64,000 nucleotides of DNA from Kocuria sp. TGY1127_2 (GCF_013394385.1 NZ_AP022834.1:124001-188000); one strand, 5' to 3'. Numbered from the stretch's first letter, positions 27,220 through 37,015 are shown. The notes: a model not told the origin generated them from the letters alone. A program made the numbers and translations.

Positions 27220-28295
27220 TATCGACTACTCCTCGGGGCGAGCAAGCGGAAAGTTATCTTGGTCCGACCCATTGTAATGACAGTCCCATCCACGAGCTCG
27301 CGTCGACCGTTGAGCCGGGTTCCATCCACCGATGACCCATTGGTCGAGCCTAGGTCCACGGCTAGGAAGACACCGTCTTGATTGAGAATCTCCAGGTGGC
27401 GCCGGGAGACACCAGTATCTTCGATGGTTATATCAGCTTCCGAAGAACGGCCGAGTACGATCGAGCTCGCCTGAATGGAGAACCGTTGACCGTTGATATC
27501 CAGGACAGGCTTGTAGTTCGGCGCAGCGCGGTGGGGCTGTTCGTACCTGTGCGGAGATGGTATGGCTTGCGTTGCGTTCGGGTCCGCACCGGCCTGGCGG
27601 CCGCCCGCAGAGCCCCGCCTGCCGGGAGTTCGGGGCGCGATGCGGGATGAGCCGCTGGGCAGGGTTCTGCTTGACGCAGCGGCCGTTGCGGCAGGGGCAG
27701 CCGTAGCGGCCGCGTCGGCCGGGTCTGCCTCGTACTCCGGCGCGTACCCGGGGGCATAAGTCGGTTCCGGCTCGGCCGGCACGTTGGTCGCCTGATGCCC
27801 GACGGGTGATCCTGTTTGCTGGGCATTGGTCTGGCTCGCGTTGTAGCGCTCCCCGGCGGCAGCAGCGGAAGTCTTCGGGGCCGTTCGGGTGGAGCGTCCT
27901 CGCGATGCCGAACGCCCGGCGCGTTCTTGGCTGGATAGAACGAGGAATTCGCCTTTTTGAAGTTCTTCGGTATGAGCGCGCGTGAAAGTGACGCGAACTG
28001 CGCCGCGCAATGTGTAACCCTGTGACCGTGCATGGCGGATGGCGACGTCGCAGAGTTCCTCAGCCAGGTCATGACCCCAGTCTTGGGCTCGGGTGAAGTC
28101 GGCATCCGAAAATTCGATGGTGAAGACGTTCGGGGCGATGGTTCGCCCCTCAGCGATTGCGTAGGATTTCTTGTCCATTTCCGAACGCAGGCGGCTCGCG
28201 ACGTCGACCGGTTCGATGCGGTTCTTCGAGCCGGCGGTGAAAACCCCTCGCACAGCCTTTTCGAGACTCCGCTCAACATTTTCTATGAGTCCCAT
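27219..28295 (-). CDS. fhaA: FHA-domain protein FhaA
   Basis: A protein of 358 residues. The N-terminal DUF3662 domain (about 1-130) starts MGLIENVERSLEKAV. An Ala/Pro-rich linker follows, and the C-terminal FHA domain has VLGRSSEADI, SRRHLEI and DLGSTNGSSV. FhaA binds phospho-MviN/MurJ and PASTA kinases and tunes peptidoglycan synthesis. It is the first gene of the operon; the ATG is preceded by GGAGG at a spacing of five. No gene lies in the 331 bases upstream to the tRNA, which should contain the operon promoter. Confidence 0.95.
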   Translation of the reverse strand: MGLIENVERSLEKAVRGVFTAGSKNRIEPVDVASRLRSEMDKKSYAIAEGRTIAPNVFTIEFSDADFTRAQDWGHDLAEELCDVAIRHARSQGYTLRGAVRVTFTRAHTEELQKGEFLVLSSQERAGRSASRGRSTRTAPKTSAAAAGERYNASQTNAQQTGSPVGHQATNVPAEPEPTYAPGYAPEYEADPADAAATAAPAATAAASSRTLPSGSSRIAPRTPGRRGSAGGRQAGADPNATQAIPSPHRYEQPHRAAPNYKPVLDINGQRFSIQASSIVLGRSSEADITIEDTGVSRRHLEILNQDGVFLAVDLGSTNGSSVDGTRLNGRRELVDGTVITMGRTKITFRLLAPRSSR

Positions 28296-28383
28296 GGTTG
28301 CCTCCTGGTTCTGCGGTTACGGTCCTCCGGCAACCCTCGCTTTAGGGTACGGGGTACCGCCACCGCGTACGGCCTCGGACACA

Positions 28384-28404
28384 AGGATAGTAGAGACCTA
28401 TCCT
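28384..28404 (-). promoter_or_regulatory. Inverted repeat in the fhaA-pknB operon promoter region
   Basis: AGGATAG (28384-28390) and CTATCCT (28398-28404) are perfect seven-base arms about 90 bases upstream of fhaA. On the minus strand the repeat includes TACTAT, a possible -10 box. It may be a regulator site or a hairpin at the 5' end of the transcript. Confidence 0.4.
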
Positions 28405-28545
28405 GAATAGACCGTGAATGGTCGGTCTCGGACCAATTCACTGGGACAATTCCCGGATTTGATGGCGACACAGTGCGGGTTTTCTGAACTGTGGACAATT
28501 TCCGAGGGTCTGGCGGCTCGTGGCGAAGGACACCTCGTCCTCGAT

Positions 28546-28575
28546 TAGACAGCCACTCGTGGATCTGGGTACGAT
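28546..28575 (+). promoter_or_regulatory. Promoter of tRNA-Leu
   Basis: TAGACA (28546-28551) and TACGAT (28570-28575) are 18 bases apart, close to the housekeeping -35 and -10 consensus. They lie about 50 bases before the tRNA. Confidence 0.55.
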
Positions 28576-28626
28576 GGTCAGCGTTGCTTTTCGCGCGTTA
28601 TCCTTCGGATCGCGGGCGAGTCACTT

Positions 28627-28713
28627 GCGCGAGTGGCGGAATAGGCAGACGCGCACGGTTCAGGTCCGTGTGCCCGAGAGGGCGTGGGGGTTCAACTCCC
28701 CCCTCGCGCACCA
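28627..28713 (+). tRNA. tRNA-Leu (anticodon CAG), CCA encoded
   Basis: An acceptor stem GCGCGAG pairs with CTCGCGC. The anticodon stem CACGG/CCGTG holds loop TTCAGGT with anticodon CAG, which reads CUG. A long variable arm (TGCCCGAGAGGGCG) marks a class II tRNA. The T arm has GGGGGTTCAACTCCCCC. The CCA end is at 28711-28713. A leucine tRNA beside fhaA is also found in mycobacteria. Confidence 0.97.
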
Positions 28714-28715
28714 GT

Positions 28716-28763
28716 AAAACCGGCTTGTTGCCAGGCGAAACGCTTGGCGGCGGGCCGGTTTTT
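28716..28763 (+). terminator. Rho-independent terminator after tRNA-Leu
   Basis: AAAACCGGC (28716-28724) pairs with GCCGGTTTTT (28754-28763), with an inner stem GCCAGGCG/CGCTTGGC and a terminal T-run. This is a textbook intrinsic terminator. Confidence 0.9.
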
Positions 28764-28875
28764 GTATCCGAAGGAAGCTTCTCGGGGTTGTGGCGCTTGC
28801 CGTCCGGATGCGGGGCTCTGACCCGCGCATCCGGACCGCAGGCATCCCTTTCCGACGAGCGCTCCCTGCCCCAGG

Positions 28876-30498
28876 TCAGTAGGCTTTCTGCCGTTGCGGT
28901 ACGACCAAGTGAATCACCGCGAACTGTCCCGATTCGACGGTGCGCAATGCGGCGTCGAGAGCGCCGGGCAGCTCCTCGTTGTTCTCGACCCGCACGCCGA
29001 ATCCGCCATAGGCACGGGCCAGCCCGGCGAAATCGGGATTGTGCAGCTGGGTTCCGCTGACCCGACCCGGGTACTGGCGTTCCTGATGCGTCCGAATGGT
29101 CCCGTATTCACGATTGTCGGCCACGATGACCAGCGGTGTTGCACCGTATTGAGCGGCCGTGGCCAACTCTTGCCCGTTCATCAGGAATTCGCCGTCCCCG
29201 GCGATTGAGACGACCAGACGTTCGGGATGGCGCAAGGAAGCGGCAACCGCCGAAGGAACCGAATAGCCCATTGATCCGTTACGGGCCGAAATCATCCGGG
29301 CGTAACCGTGAGTCGGGAAATAGCGATGGGCCCAATTGGTGTGTTCGCCGGCCCCGAAGGTGACCATACAATCCTCCGGCAGCCGGGGCACCAGGTAACT
29401 CATCAGCGAATCCATGCTGACCTGACCACTGGTTCGTGCCTCGGGCAGAGTCGAGAACTCGGTCTGCTGACCGCGCAATTTCTCCCGCCAGTCGCGCCAG
29501 GAGTCCTTGACCGGAAGATCCATCCGCAACAGGTCTCGGACGAAGACGTCCGGCTTGGCGACGATTTGGTGCGTGACCGGGCCCGAACGACCGCGCAGGC
29601 CCGGGTCGATTGTCACCAGGAAGTTTCGCTTGTCCCAATCCTGCCGCGACGTGAATCCGTCCGTGATGACGTCGCCGGGCACGGTTCCGACGAACACGAT
29701 GAGGTCCGCTTCGTCCAGGGTCTGTCGCGAGTGGTCCGGTCTGCCGTACCCCAAAGGGCCTATATAGCTCGGGGACGAGAACGGCACGGTGCCCTCACAG
29801 CGCCATTCCGCACCGGCTGGCAGCTCATGCGCCTCCAACCACGAGGTGAAGTCCGCTGCGGCCTTTTGCGTCCAGTCGTTGCCGCCGAACACGAAGAGAG
29901 GCTTCTCCGAGTCCAGGAGCGCATTGTGGAGTTCCTTCCAGTCGCTGACCGTCATGCCGCCGGTCGCGATGGGGATCTGAGGGTGCAGCTCGGGGGTGAT
30001 TTCGCGCTGAATAATGTCCTCGGGCAAACCCACCACCACGGGTCCGGGGCGACCTGACCGAGCGGCGAAGATCGCCTCGGCCACGAGCTCGCTCGCGCGG
30101 TCCGGATGGTCCAGAATCATGACCCTTTTGGCTCCGGTCGCGAACCAAGCCTTGGGGTCGAATTCCTGGAAGGCTTCTTTTTCCCTGTGCTCGAAAGGGA
30201 TCAATCCGACGAACAAGACCATTGCGGTCGAATCCTGCCACGCGGTGTGGAGGCCGACGTGTGCGTTGGCTGCCCCGGGACCTCGAGTCACCATCGCGAC
30301 GCCGGGTACGTCGGTAAGTTTCCCCTCGGCTTCGGCCATATAGGCCGCTCCGCCTTCGTGGCGGCAGACGACGGTACCGATGGATGAGTCGTGGAGTCCG
30401 TCGAGAACATCGAGAAAGCTCTCTCCGGGCACGGTGTAGATCCGGTCGATGCTGTGATGTTCGAGCGATCGAACGATCGCGTGTCCGGCTGAGGTCAT
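28876..30498 (-). CDS. Thiamine-pyrophosphate-dependent enzyme, acetolactate synthase-like
   Basis: A protein of 540 residues with the three-domain layout of ThDP enzymes. The N-terminal pyrimidine-binding domain has VPGESFLDVLDGL and the cofactor-activating Glu in CRHEGGAAYMAE. The central domain is nucleotide-binding-like. The C-terminal domain has AGDGEFLMN, the GDG-N motif that holds diphosphate and magnesium. Relatives include acetolactate synthases, benzoylformate decarboxylase and oxalyl-CoA decarboxylase. With no small regulatory subunit or ilv gene nearby, the substrate cannot be given. It is a single gene. Confidence 0.85.
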   Translation of the reverse strand: MTSAGHAIVRSLEHHSIDRIYTVPGESFLDVLDGLHDSSIGTVVCRHEGGAAYMAEAEGKLTDVPGVAMVTRGPGAANAHVGLHTAWQDSTAMVLFVGLIPFEHREKEAFQEFDPKAWFATGAKRVMILDHPDRASELVAEAIFAARSGRPGPVVVGLPEDIIQREITPELHPQIPIATGGMTVSDWKELHNALLDSEKPLFVFGGNDWTQKAAADFTSWLEAHELPAGAEWRCEGTVPFSSPSYIGPLGYGRPDHSRQTLDEADLIVFVGTVPGDVITDGFTSRQDWDKRNFLVTIDPGLRGRSGPVTHQIVAKPDVFVRDLLRMDLPVKDSWRDWREKLRGQQTEFSTLPEARTSGQVSMDSLMSYLVPRLPEDCMVTFGAGEHTNWAHRYFPTHGYARMISARNGSMGYSVPSAVAASLRHPERLVVSIAGDGEFLMNGQELATAAQYGATPLVIVADNREYGTIRTHQERQYPGRVSGTQLHNPDFAGLARAYGGFGVRVENNEELPGALDAALRTVESGQFAVIHLVVPQRQKAY

Positions 30499-31227
30499 GA
30501 GGTGAATTCTTTCGGGGAAGTAGGTGCAAGAGACGGTCGAAGGAGTCCGGGCTCGAGGTCCTGGAGGCGGTCAGGAGAGAAGCGCCGCAACAGCGAATGC
30601 GTGAATAGTGTCAACGCGACCCGTGTGCTGCGTCACCGAGTGCCACATTATCGCCACCGCACCGAAGCGACACTCTCTTTGCTTAATAATTACCTGCGCA
30701 ACCGGCGCGAGGGGCACCTACGGGCGGAGACGTGGGCGGTCAGGCCTGTGGCACTCCCCGAGGTTTGTTGCATTTTTGGGCTCTGCGCAAGGCTTTTGTG
30801 AAAAAGAGGCGAGTTATGTTCCGGTTTCACAGAAAAACAACAGGGTCAAGATGTCCATTGCCGGATTTCCAGTAGAACCGGTAATTCTTGCGGATTACGT
30901 GACAAATATTGGTCTGCCGCCGCACTTCGCCGTCGCATCAGCTCGGCGCAATTGCCAGGAAAATCCCAGCCAACTAAGTTGAATAGGGTGCCCATGGATT
31001 CCGCTGGGCGTAGCGAAGAGTCAGCGACGCGCGAAAAATCGGCGCGCTACACCCGCTGACGAGGCCGCCCTAACGCTGAGAGCCCCCGCGCCGGTGTGGC
31101 TCTGCGTCTTCAAGGAGCCAACAAGTAGCGGCCGGGCGTTTGCGAATGCGTTATTGGTGCCTTGGTTCAGTATGTGCTGGTGCGACCCACCGGCACGAGA
31201 AGTTTGCCGTCGAGACGAGGAGAGTGC
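30499..31227. other. Intergenic region upstream of the BCCT transporter
   Basis: The stretch of 729 bases between divergent genes has an AT-rich centre (30790-30930) and no convincing frame. It should hold promoters for both neighbours; I could not single out a riboswitch or clear operator. Confidence 0.4.
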
Positions 31228-33420
31228 GTGTCAGAATCGCAGGAATTCAGTTCACCAAGGAACCAGACGTCCGCGGGGGTCGAGCGCGAGCGCTTCGGCG
31301 GCTCGCAACGGTCACTTGCCGACGTGGTGGAACGCCAGGAGAATCGCCCTCCCAGCTCCAGTGCGGAGTTGAGCCGCGGCCCCGCCGAGCTGCGCAAGGA
31401 CGTCGGTCCCAAAGTCAACTGGAAAGTCCTGCTGATTTCGTCGGCAGTCGTCGTCGCATTTTCTGTATGGGCCATCCTTGTGCCGCATGCCGCGGAATCG
31501 ACCATGAGCAACGTCGTGGCATGGATCGCGGAGAGCCTCGGGTGGTTCTACGTCGTCACGGTCACCTGCGTGATTCTCTTCGTTCTGTGGGTTGCTTTCT
31601 CGAAGCTGGGCGGAGTGCGGCTCGGGCCGGATCATTCCCGTCCCCAATACAAGTTATTCACCTGGGTCTCGATGCTCTTCGCCGCTGGCGTGGGCATCGA
31701 TATGCTGTTCTACTCCGTGACCGGACCCGTTACTCAGTACATGCAGCCAATCAATGCCGACCCGGAGAGCGCCGAGGCCGCGCACGAGGCCGTGGTCTGG
31801 ACGATGTTCCATTACGGCGTCGCAGGGTGGGCGATGTATTCCTTGCTCGGCATGGCAATGGGCTATTTTGCGTACCGGTGGGGCATGCCCTTGTCGATTC
31901 GTGCGGTGCTGTACCCTCTGCTCGGAAAACGCGTCCGCGGGGCGACCGGCGACGTGATCGACATCTTCGCCTTGGTGGGCACCGTATTCGGCGTCGCGAC
32001 GTCGATGGGCATCGGCGTCGTGCTTCTCAACGTCGGCTTCTCCTGGCTCTTCGGGCTCCCTGAGGGCCTGGCTCTTCAGATTGCTCTGGTCCTCGTAGCC
32101 GTGGTCATGACCATCGCCGCCTGCACCTCGGGTGTGGACAAGGGTATTCGTCTGATTTCGGAGCTGAACCTGTGGTCGGCGGCCGCAATGATGATCTACA
32201 TCCTCGTGACGGGCAAAACGGCTTTCCTGCTTAATGCGATGGTCGAGAACATTGGGCGGTTCGTCTGGTCATTGCCGGATCGCACGATGCAAACCATGGC
32301 CTACGAAGACGGCGGGTCAGCGTGGATGTCCACGTGGACCTTGTTCTTCTGGGCCTTTTGGCTCGCGTGGGGACCGTTCGTGGGTCTGTTCTTGGCGCGC
32401 ATCTCCCGCGGGCGTACCCTTCGGGAATTCGTTATCGCTGCTATCACTGCTCCCGTGCTGTGCGATTTCTTCATCGTTACGATCTTCGGCAACAGTGCCC
32501 TGTCGCGAGTTATGAGTGGGGATCATGAATTCGCCCAGCTCGCGATGGACTCGCCGGAGGCCGGGTGGTACGCCCTGCTTGAGAGTTTCCCGGGTGCGGC
32601 TTTCCTCATCGGGCTGGCTACTCTTTCTGGTCTTCTGTTCTACCTGACGAGCGCCAATTCAGGCGCGATGGTGATGTCGAATTTCTCCTCGACCATTCCC
32701 GACCCTTCTCAGGACGGGGCGAAATGGCTGCGTATTTTCTGGGCCGTTCTCACAGCCCTGTTGACGATAGCGATGCTGGTGGCGGGCGGCGTCACGACGA
32801 TGGAGTACGCGACGCTGATCTTCGCGCTGCCCGTGACCGTGGTGGCTTATCTTGTCATGGCATCCTTCTCCAAGGTTCTGCGCATGGAGCGTGCCGAGCA
32901 GGAAGGGCGGCGTCTCAGTCGAGCGACTTTCGCACCCGACGGCGGGGTCAAACCGGAGAAGACGTGGAGACAGCGCCTGGCGCGGATGCGTTCCTACCCT
33001 TCCAAGAGAATGATCAAGGAATTCGCGGACGAGACCGTCGCCCCAGCCCTGGATGCCGTGGCCGCGGAATTTGTGGAGCAGGGTTATGTCGCAACCCTCG
33101 ATACGTTGCCCAACGAGGAAACGGGCGTCGACGAGCGTACGCTCTTGGTCGACATTCCGGACCACCGCACGTTCCGGTACCAGACGGGGGCCGTGGAGGC
33201 CCCCGTGCCCATGTTCGGCGGCAGGATGTCCCGAGAAACGGACGTGTACTACCGACTCGAAGTCTTCACGCAAACGGGTTCCGAAGGGTATGACCTCATG
33301 GGGTTGACCCAGCAGCAAGTGATCGACGACGTCCTGGATCGCTTCGAGGCGCACCTCGGGTTCTTGAGCTATTCGGCGGCCCACGACGCAGTCTCGGTGG
33401 TGACGCCGGTGGAGCGATAA
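31228..33420 (+). CDS. BCCT-family transporter (betaine/choline/carnitine type)
   Basis: A protein of 730 residues. I choose GTG 31228, which has GAGGAG five to seven bases upstream, over the frame start at 31162. An N-terminal hydrophilic region of about 60 residues precedes twelve membrane helices. The family signature is clear: WTLFFWAFWLAWGPF and then FLARISRGRT. A cytoplasmic C-terminal domain of about 180 residues, like that of choline transporter BetT, follows the last helix and probably senses osmotic state. It imports quaternary ammonium osmolytes with sodium or protons. Confidence 0.92.
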   Translation: MSESQEFSSPRNQTSAGVERERFGGSQRSLADVVERQENRPPSSSAELSRGPAELRKDVGPKVNWKVLLISSAVVVAFSVWAILVPHAAESTMSNVVAWIAESLGWFYVVTVTCVILFVLWVAFSKLGGVRLGPDHSRPQYKLFTWVSMLFAAGVGIDMLFYSVTGPVTQYMQPINADPESAEAAHEAVVWTMFHYGVAGWAMYSLLGMAMGYFAYRWGMPLSIRAVLYPLLGKRVRGATGDVIDIFALVGTVFGVATSMGIGVVLLNVGFSWLFGLPEGLALQIALVLVAVVMTIAACTSGVDKGIRLISELNLWSAAAMMIYILVTGKTAFLLNAMVENIGRFVWSLPDRTMQTMAYEDGGSAWMSTWTLFFWAFWLAWGPFVGLFLARISRGRTLREFVIAAITAPVLCDFFIVTIFGNSALSRVMSGDHEFAQLAMDSPEAGWYALLESFPGAAFLIGLATLSGLLFYLTSANSGAMVMSNFSSTIPDPSQDGAKWLRIFWAVLTALLTIAMLVAGGVTTMEYATLIFALPVTVVAYLVMASFSKVLRMERAEQEGRRLSRATFAPDGGVKPEKTWRQRLARMRSYPSKRMIKEFADETVAPALDAVAAEFVEQGYVATLDTLPNEETGVDERTLLVDIPDHRTFRYQTGAVEAPVPMFGGRMSRETDVYYRLEVFTQTGSEGYDLMGLTQQQVIDDVLDRFEAHLGFLSYSAAHDAVSVVTPVER

Positions 33421-33694
33421 CGATGTGATCTCCCGATCGGCGTGGGTTTGACCACAGAGAACGTGCGAGTCGCTGATAACCTGAACTTGGCTAGGGAAAA
33501 CGTAGTTTTCGTCCGGTGTTCCGAACCCGGGGAGTTTTGCGGGCGGTCAGAAAGACGGCTCGAGGAACTCCTCGCATGCGGAGGAAGGGCCTTCGATCCC
33601 CAGCCCGCGATCCACGGTGGAGGCCCGGATTCGCGGTGCTATCTTTTTCTTGAACAGCTCGAAGCCTGAGCACTGAACCACGCCCGAGGTGAAT

Positions 33695-34738
33695 ATGACT
33701 CTTCAAACTGTGACGTATTGCGCCAGACTTCCGCATGAGCTCGAGGAGAAGGTGCGCAAGGCCGCAGGCGACCCGGAGCTGGCCTTGCGCCTTGCCCCCG
33801 ATATAGCGCGGGAACTGGGGTCGCCGGGAAACGGAAATACGCTGTCTCACTGGCAAGGTCTTGCGGCATTGGGGTCGATCGACCTGACGGTTGCGCGCGC
33901 CGTTGAGCCTCATCTGGATGCCCTCGCGATCCTGGATCAGGAGGCTGATCCACGGGTCGAGATTCCCCAGGGTTCGACGTGGGGCGTATACGCTGCGGAG
34001 TCTGCCAACGACCGGCTGGAAGCGACGCAAACGGGGCACGGCCAATGGAGAATCACCGGACGCAAGCCGTGGTGTTCCCTGGCTCACTACGTTTCTCACG
34101 CGCTCGTCACCGCATGGACCTCAAAGACCGAACGGAGACTCTTTGCGGTCTCCCTGGGAGGCGACGGCGTAGTCGTCACGGATGGACATTGGGTCGCCAG
34201 AGGGCTGAGCGCAATCCAGACTTCGTCGATCGAGCTCGAGAACGTCCCGGCTGAACCTGTCGGGGCAGACCAGTGGTATTTTTCCCGGCCCGGTTTCGCA
34301 CTCGGAGGTATTGGTGTCGCCGCCGTGTGGTGGGGTGCTGCGTGTGCACTGGCACATCAACTGGAGACATCGTGCCGTTCTCGTACGCCCGACCAAATTG
34401 CGCTGTACCACCTCGGACAATGCTCGACGGAACTCGAAGCCGCGGGGAACGTGCTGGCCCACGCCGCGGTCCACGGCGACGACGCCCTTGGTACCGAGGC
34501 GAAGGACCTATGGCCCCTCGCCCTCCGCGTACGTGGCACGGTGCACAAGGCATGCGAGACGGTGCTCTCGGCAGTGGGACACACCCTGGGGCCAGGCCCG
34601 TTGACCCAGGACGAGGAATACGCCCGAAGGGTCTCTGACCTGCAGGTCTATGTGCAACAGTATAAGCCCGAACGGGACGTGGCCGGTATCGGTCAGGCGA
34701 TCCTCGACGGTGCCCCGGCCATCTGGGCGCGAGCGTGA
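33695..34738 (+). CDS. Acyl-CoA dehydrogenase-like protein
   Basis: A protein of 347 residues from ATG 33695, two codons after GTG 33689, which overlaps GAGGTG. Motifs of the acyl-CoA dehydrogenase fold can be followed: an N-terminal helical part, a middle beta domain (WRITGRKPWCSLAHYVSHA, SSIELENVPAEPVG), and C-terminal helices ending in RRVSDLQVYVQQYKPERDVAGIG. It is shorter than most members (about 380). Substrate unknown. Its stop overlaps the start of the next gene (GTGA), and with the two genes after it forms one operon. Confidence 0.8.
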   Translation: MTLQTVTYCARLPHELEEKVRKAAGDPELALRLAPDIARELGSPGNGNTLSHWQGLAALGSIDLTVARAVEPHLDALAILDQEADPRVEIPQGSTWGVYAAESANDRLEATQTGHGQWRITGRKPWCSLAHYVSHALVTAWTSKTERRLFAVSLGGDGVVVTDGHWVARGLSAIQTSSIELENVPAEPVGADQWYFSRPGFALGGIGVAAVWWGAACALAHQLETSCRSRTPDQIALYHLGQCSTELEAAGNVLAHAAVHGDDALGTEAKDLWPLALRVRGTVHKACETVLSAVGHTLGPGPLTQDEEYARRVSDLQVYVQQYKPERDVAGIGQAILDGAPAIWARA

Positions 34739-36099
34739 GCCCGCAACGGGCGCCCCGGTTCCGCCACGACGATTCCGGCACACCCGAATCCGTATGGAGT
34801 TCCGAGCCACTGCTGGCAACCGCAGAGAAACTGAGCCTCGAGCCTTTTGACCGGCTTGTCGCCGTCGCGGCTCACCCCGACGACGAAACGCTTACCGCTG
34901 CTGGCCTCATTGCGACCGCCAGCGCTCGGGGGATGGAGATTGACATCGTCGTCGCGACGGCCGGCGAAGCATCACACCCGAATTCCCCGACGCATGATCC
35001 AGCAGATCTGCGGAGTATCCGGGAAGGGGAAATCCGCGAAGCCGTGTTGACGCTGGCTCCGCACGCGAGAGTCCACTTGCTCGATCTGGGGGACAGTCAC
35101 CTCGCGAAGAGCCAGACGGAGCTCGTCAACGTGCTTGTGGACCTCCTCGGCCCTTCCGCGAGCCGTACGCTCGTCGTTTCGACGTGGCGTGGGGACGGGC
35201 ATACGGACCACGAGGCCGCGGCGCGGGCGGCCTCGATCGCGGTCTGGCGAACCGACGCGACTCACCTGGAAGCGCCTCTGTGGCTGTGGCACTGGGGGAC
35301 ACCATCCGAAGTGGCTGCCTGCGCCGCGCAACAGCCCCTCGTCCGTTTCGACCTCGACGATGAGGTACGTGAGGTCAAGCGGGCCGCGCTGAGCAAGCAT
35401 CGTTCCCAAACCGAACCGCTCGGCCCCGAAGAAGGCAATGAGGCATTGTTGTCCGCCGAAGTCCTGGCCCATTTTGATCGCGGTTTCGAACTCTTCCTGG
35501 CCCCGGAGCGCGGCGAAGTGAGTCCCTTCGACGAACTCCACCGGTTCTCCGAGGACCCGTGGGAGACCAAGAGCAGCTGGTACGAACAGCGCAAGAGGGC
35601 CTTGACCCTGGCGGCGTTGCCGCGGCCCCAATACGGAACGGTTCTCGAATTGGGGTGCTCCGTCGGAACTTTGGCGCGCGATCTTCTCACTCGATGCAAC
35701 AGTGTTCTCGCGGTCGACGAGAGTGCCGACGCACTGGCCCGCGCCCGAGACGCGACCGTATCCGATCGCATCGAATGGGTTCGCGCGTCCGTTCCCGAAG
35801 AATGGGGTGAGGCCGTGCTCGGTCGGCACTTCGATCTGGTGGTGCTCTCCGAAATCGGCTATTTTCTCAGCCCGGGGCGGTTGTCGAGGCTCGGGGAGCT
35901 CATCGCTGCCTCCGGAACGAGTACAGTCCTTGCATGCCATTGGACCCACCCCATCATGGGCTGGCCGATGCGAGCCGCTGGCGTCCACCGAATCCTCGAC
36001 GAAAAGCTTGACCTTCTGCGGGCGGTGACCATAGCCGACCCCGATTTCGAGCTCGCACTCTGGACCGCGGACAAGTCGAGCAGGACGGCCATGTCGTGA
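34735..36099 (+). CDS. PIG-L deacetylase fused to a SAM-dependent methyltransferase
   Basis: A protein of 454 residues starting at GTG inside the preceding stop. Residues about 38-255 form a PIG-L/LmbE deacetylase domain with the zinc motif AHPDDE at 46-51 and DGHTDHEA later, where His and Asp/Glu complete the site. Residues about 285-440 form a class I methyltransferase with the SAM loop LELGCSVG at 304-311, resembling NodS. PIG-L enzymes remove acetyl groups from N-acetylglucosamine derivatives; a methyltransferase would then modify the product. It is coupled to the genes on both sides. Confidence 0.9.
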   Translation: MSPQRAPRFRHDDSGTPESVWSSEPLLATAEKLSLEPFDRLVAVAAHPDDETLTAAGLIATASARGMEIDIVVATAGEASHPNSPTHDPADLRSIREGEIREAVLTLAPHARVHLLDLGDSHLAKSQTELVNVLVDLLGPSASRTLVVSTWRGDGHTDHEAAARAASIAVWRTDATHLEAPLWLWHWGTPSEVAACAAQQPLVRFDLDDEVREVKRAALSKHRSQTEPLGPEEGNEALLSAEVLAHFDRGFELFLAPERGEVSPFDELHRFSEDPWETKSSWYEQRKRALTLAALPRPQYGTVLELGCSVGTLARDLLTRCNSVLAVDESADALARARDATVSDRIEWVRASVPEEWGEAVLGRHFDLVVLSEIGYFLSPGRLSRLGELIAASGTSTVLACHWTHPIMGWPMRAAGVHRILDEKLDLLRAVTIADPDFELALWTADKSSRTAMS

Positions 36100-36812
36100 A
36101 CGGGCGCTCAGTTCAGGCCGTAGGCGTCGTCGTCCCTGCGCACAACGAAGAGGGCTATCTGGAACATTGTTTGGCCTCGATCAGGATTGCCGCTCAGCAG
36201 GTGAACGTGCCGACGAATATCGTCGTCGTGTTGGACCGTTGCACGGATGGCAGCGCTCGCGTGGCCTCGGAAGCGGCCCGACGTGCTGGTGAAGAGGTCT
36301 TGACGCTGGTTGAAGGGGATTTCGCGAGCGTCGGGTCCGTCCGTGCCGCCGGGACTCTTCGACTCGCGGAATTCTTTTCGCGAATACCCTCCGAGAACGT
36401 TTGGACCGTGCACACCGACGCCGATTCGCGCGTTCCTCAAGATTGGCTCGCCAAGCATATTTCCCTGGCCAATGAGGGGACGGACCTCGTGATCGGCAGC
36501 GTCATGCCCGACGAGCCCCCTCATACTCCGACGTGCCGACTCTGGCTCGAACAGCACCCCTTGGGCGAAGGACATTCGGCCATTCACGGGGCCAATATGG
36601 GTATTCGCCTGAGTTGTCTTGAGGGGATCGGCGGCTTCCGCAACCTACAGGTCGGGGAAGATATTGACGTCGTCGCACGACTCAAGGACACGGGGGCGCG
36701 CTGGGTGGCCACCGATTCCATGCGAGTCGTGACTTCGGCACGGAGGACGGGCCGTGTACCCCAAGGGTTCTCCGCATACTTGAGGGACCTGGACGACCAG
36801 CTAGGCCGATGA
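36096..36812 (+). CDS. Family 2 glycosyltransferase
   Basis: A protein of 238 residues starting at GTG overlapping the previous stop. The GT-A fold is seen as VGVVVPAHNEEGYLEHCLASI, VVLDRCTDGS and the metal-binding DAD in HTDADSRVPQDWL. It ends with a likely acceptor-binding segment. It transfers a sugar from a nucleotide donor; donor and acceptor are unknown. As the third gene of the acyl-CoA-dehydrogenase/PIG-L-methyltransferase operon it probably acts on the same glycoconjugate. Confidence 0.9.
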   Translation: MNGRSVQAVGVVVPAHNEEGYLEHCLASIRIAAQQVNVPTNIVVVLDRCTDGSARVASEAARRAGEEVLTLVEGDFASVGSVRAAGTLRLAEFFSRIPSENVWTVHTDADSRVPQDWLAKHISLANEGTDLVIGSVMPDEPPHTPTCRLWLEQHPLGEGHSAIHGANMGIRLSCLEGIGGFRNLQVGEDIDVVARLKDTGARWVATDSMRVVTSARRTGRVPQGFSAYLRDLDDQLGR

Positions 36813-36913
36813 TTTCTCCCGCAAGGCACAGCAAAAGTACTTGAACTCCGAGCTGACTCGGGGTTGAGTGGGCAGTGAAGCGTACAGCCGTAAAAAACAA
36901 GAAGGTAAGGATT

Positions 36914-37015
36914 ATGGCTGATCACGACACCAATGGACGGTTTGCCCGCAGGAAGGTGGGTGTTGCGGACACCGGGGGTTTTGGCGCGGCATTTCGCGTC
37001 AGACATCGTTACTGA
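36914..37015 (+). CDS. Possible small protein, start of an overlapping ORF chain
   Basis: An ORF of 33 codons beginning MADHDTNGRFARRK, with GAAGGTAAGG just before the ATG. The stop overlaps the next ORF's ATG by one base (TGATG). The ribosome site and the coupling to 37015-37434 support translation, but the sequence has no known relatives that I can recall, and it could be a leader peptide. Confidence 0.4.
   Translation: MADHDTNGRFARRKVGVADTGGFGAAFRVRHRY

Noticed and set aside
30499-31227. Riboswitch upstream of the BCCT transporter
   Set aside because: I looked for a glycine, SAM or ykkC-type core and found no matching stems or motifs.
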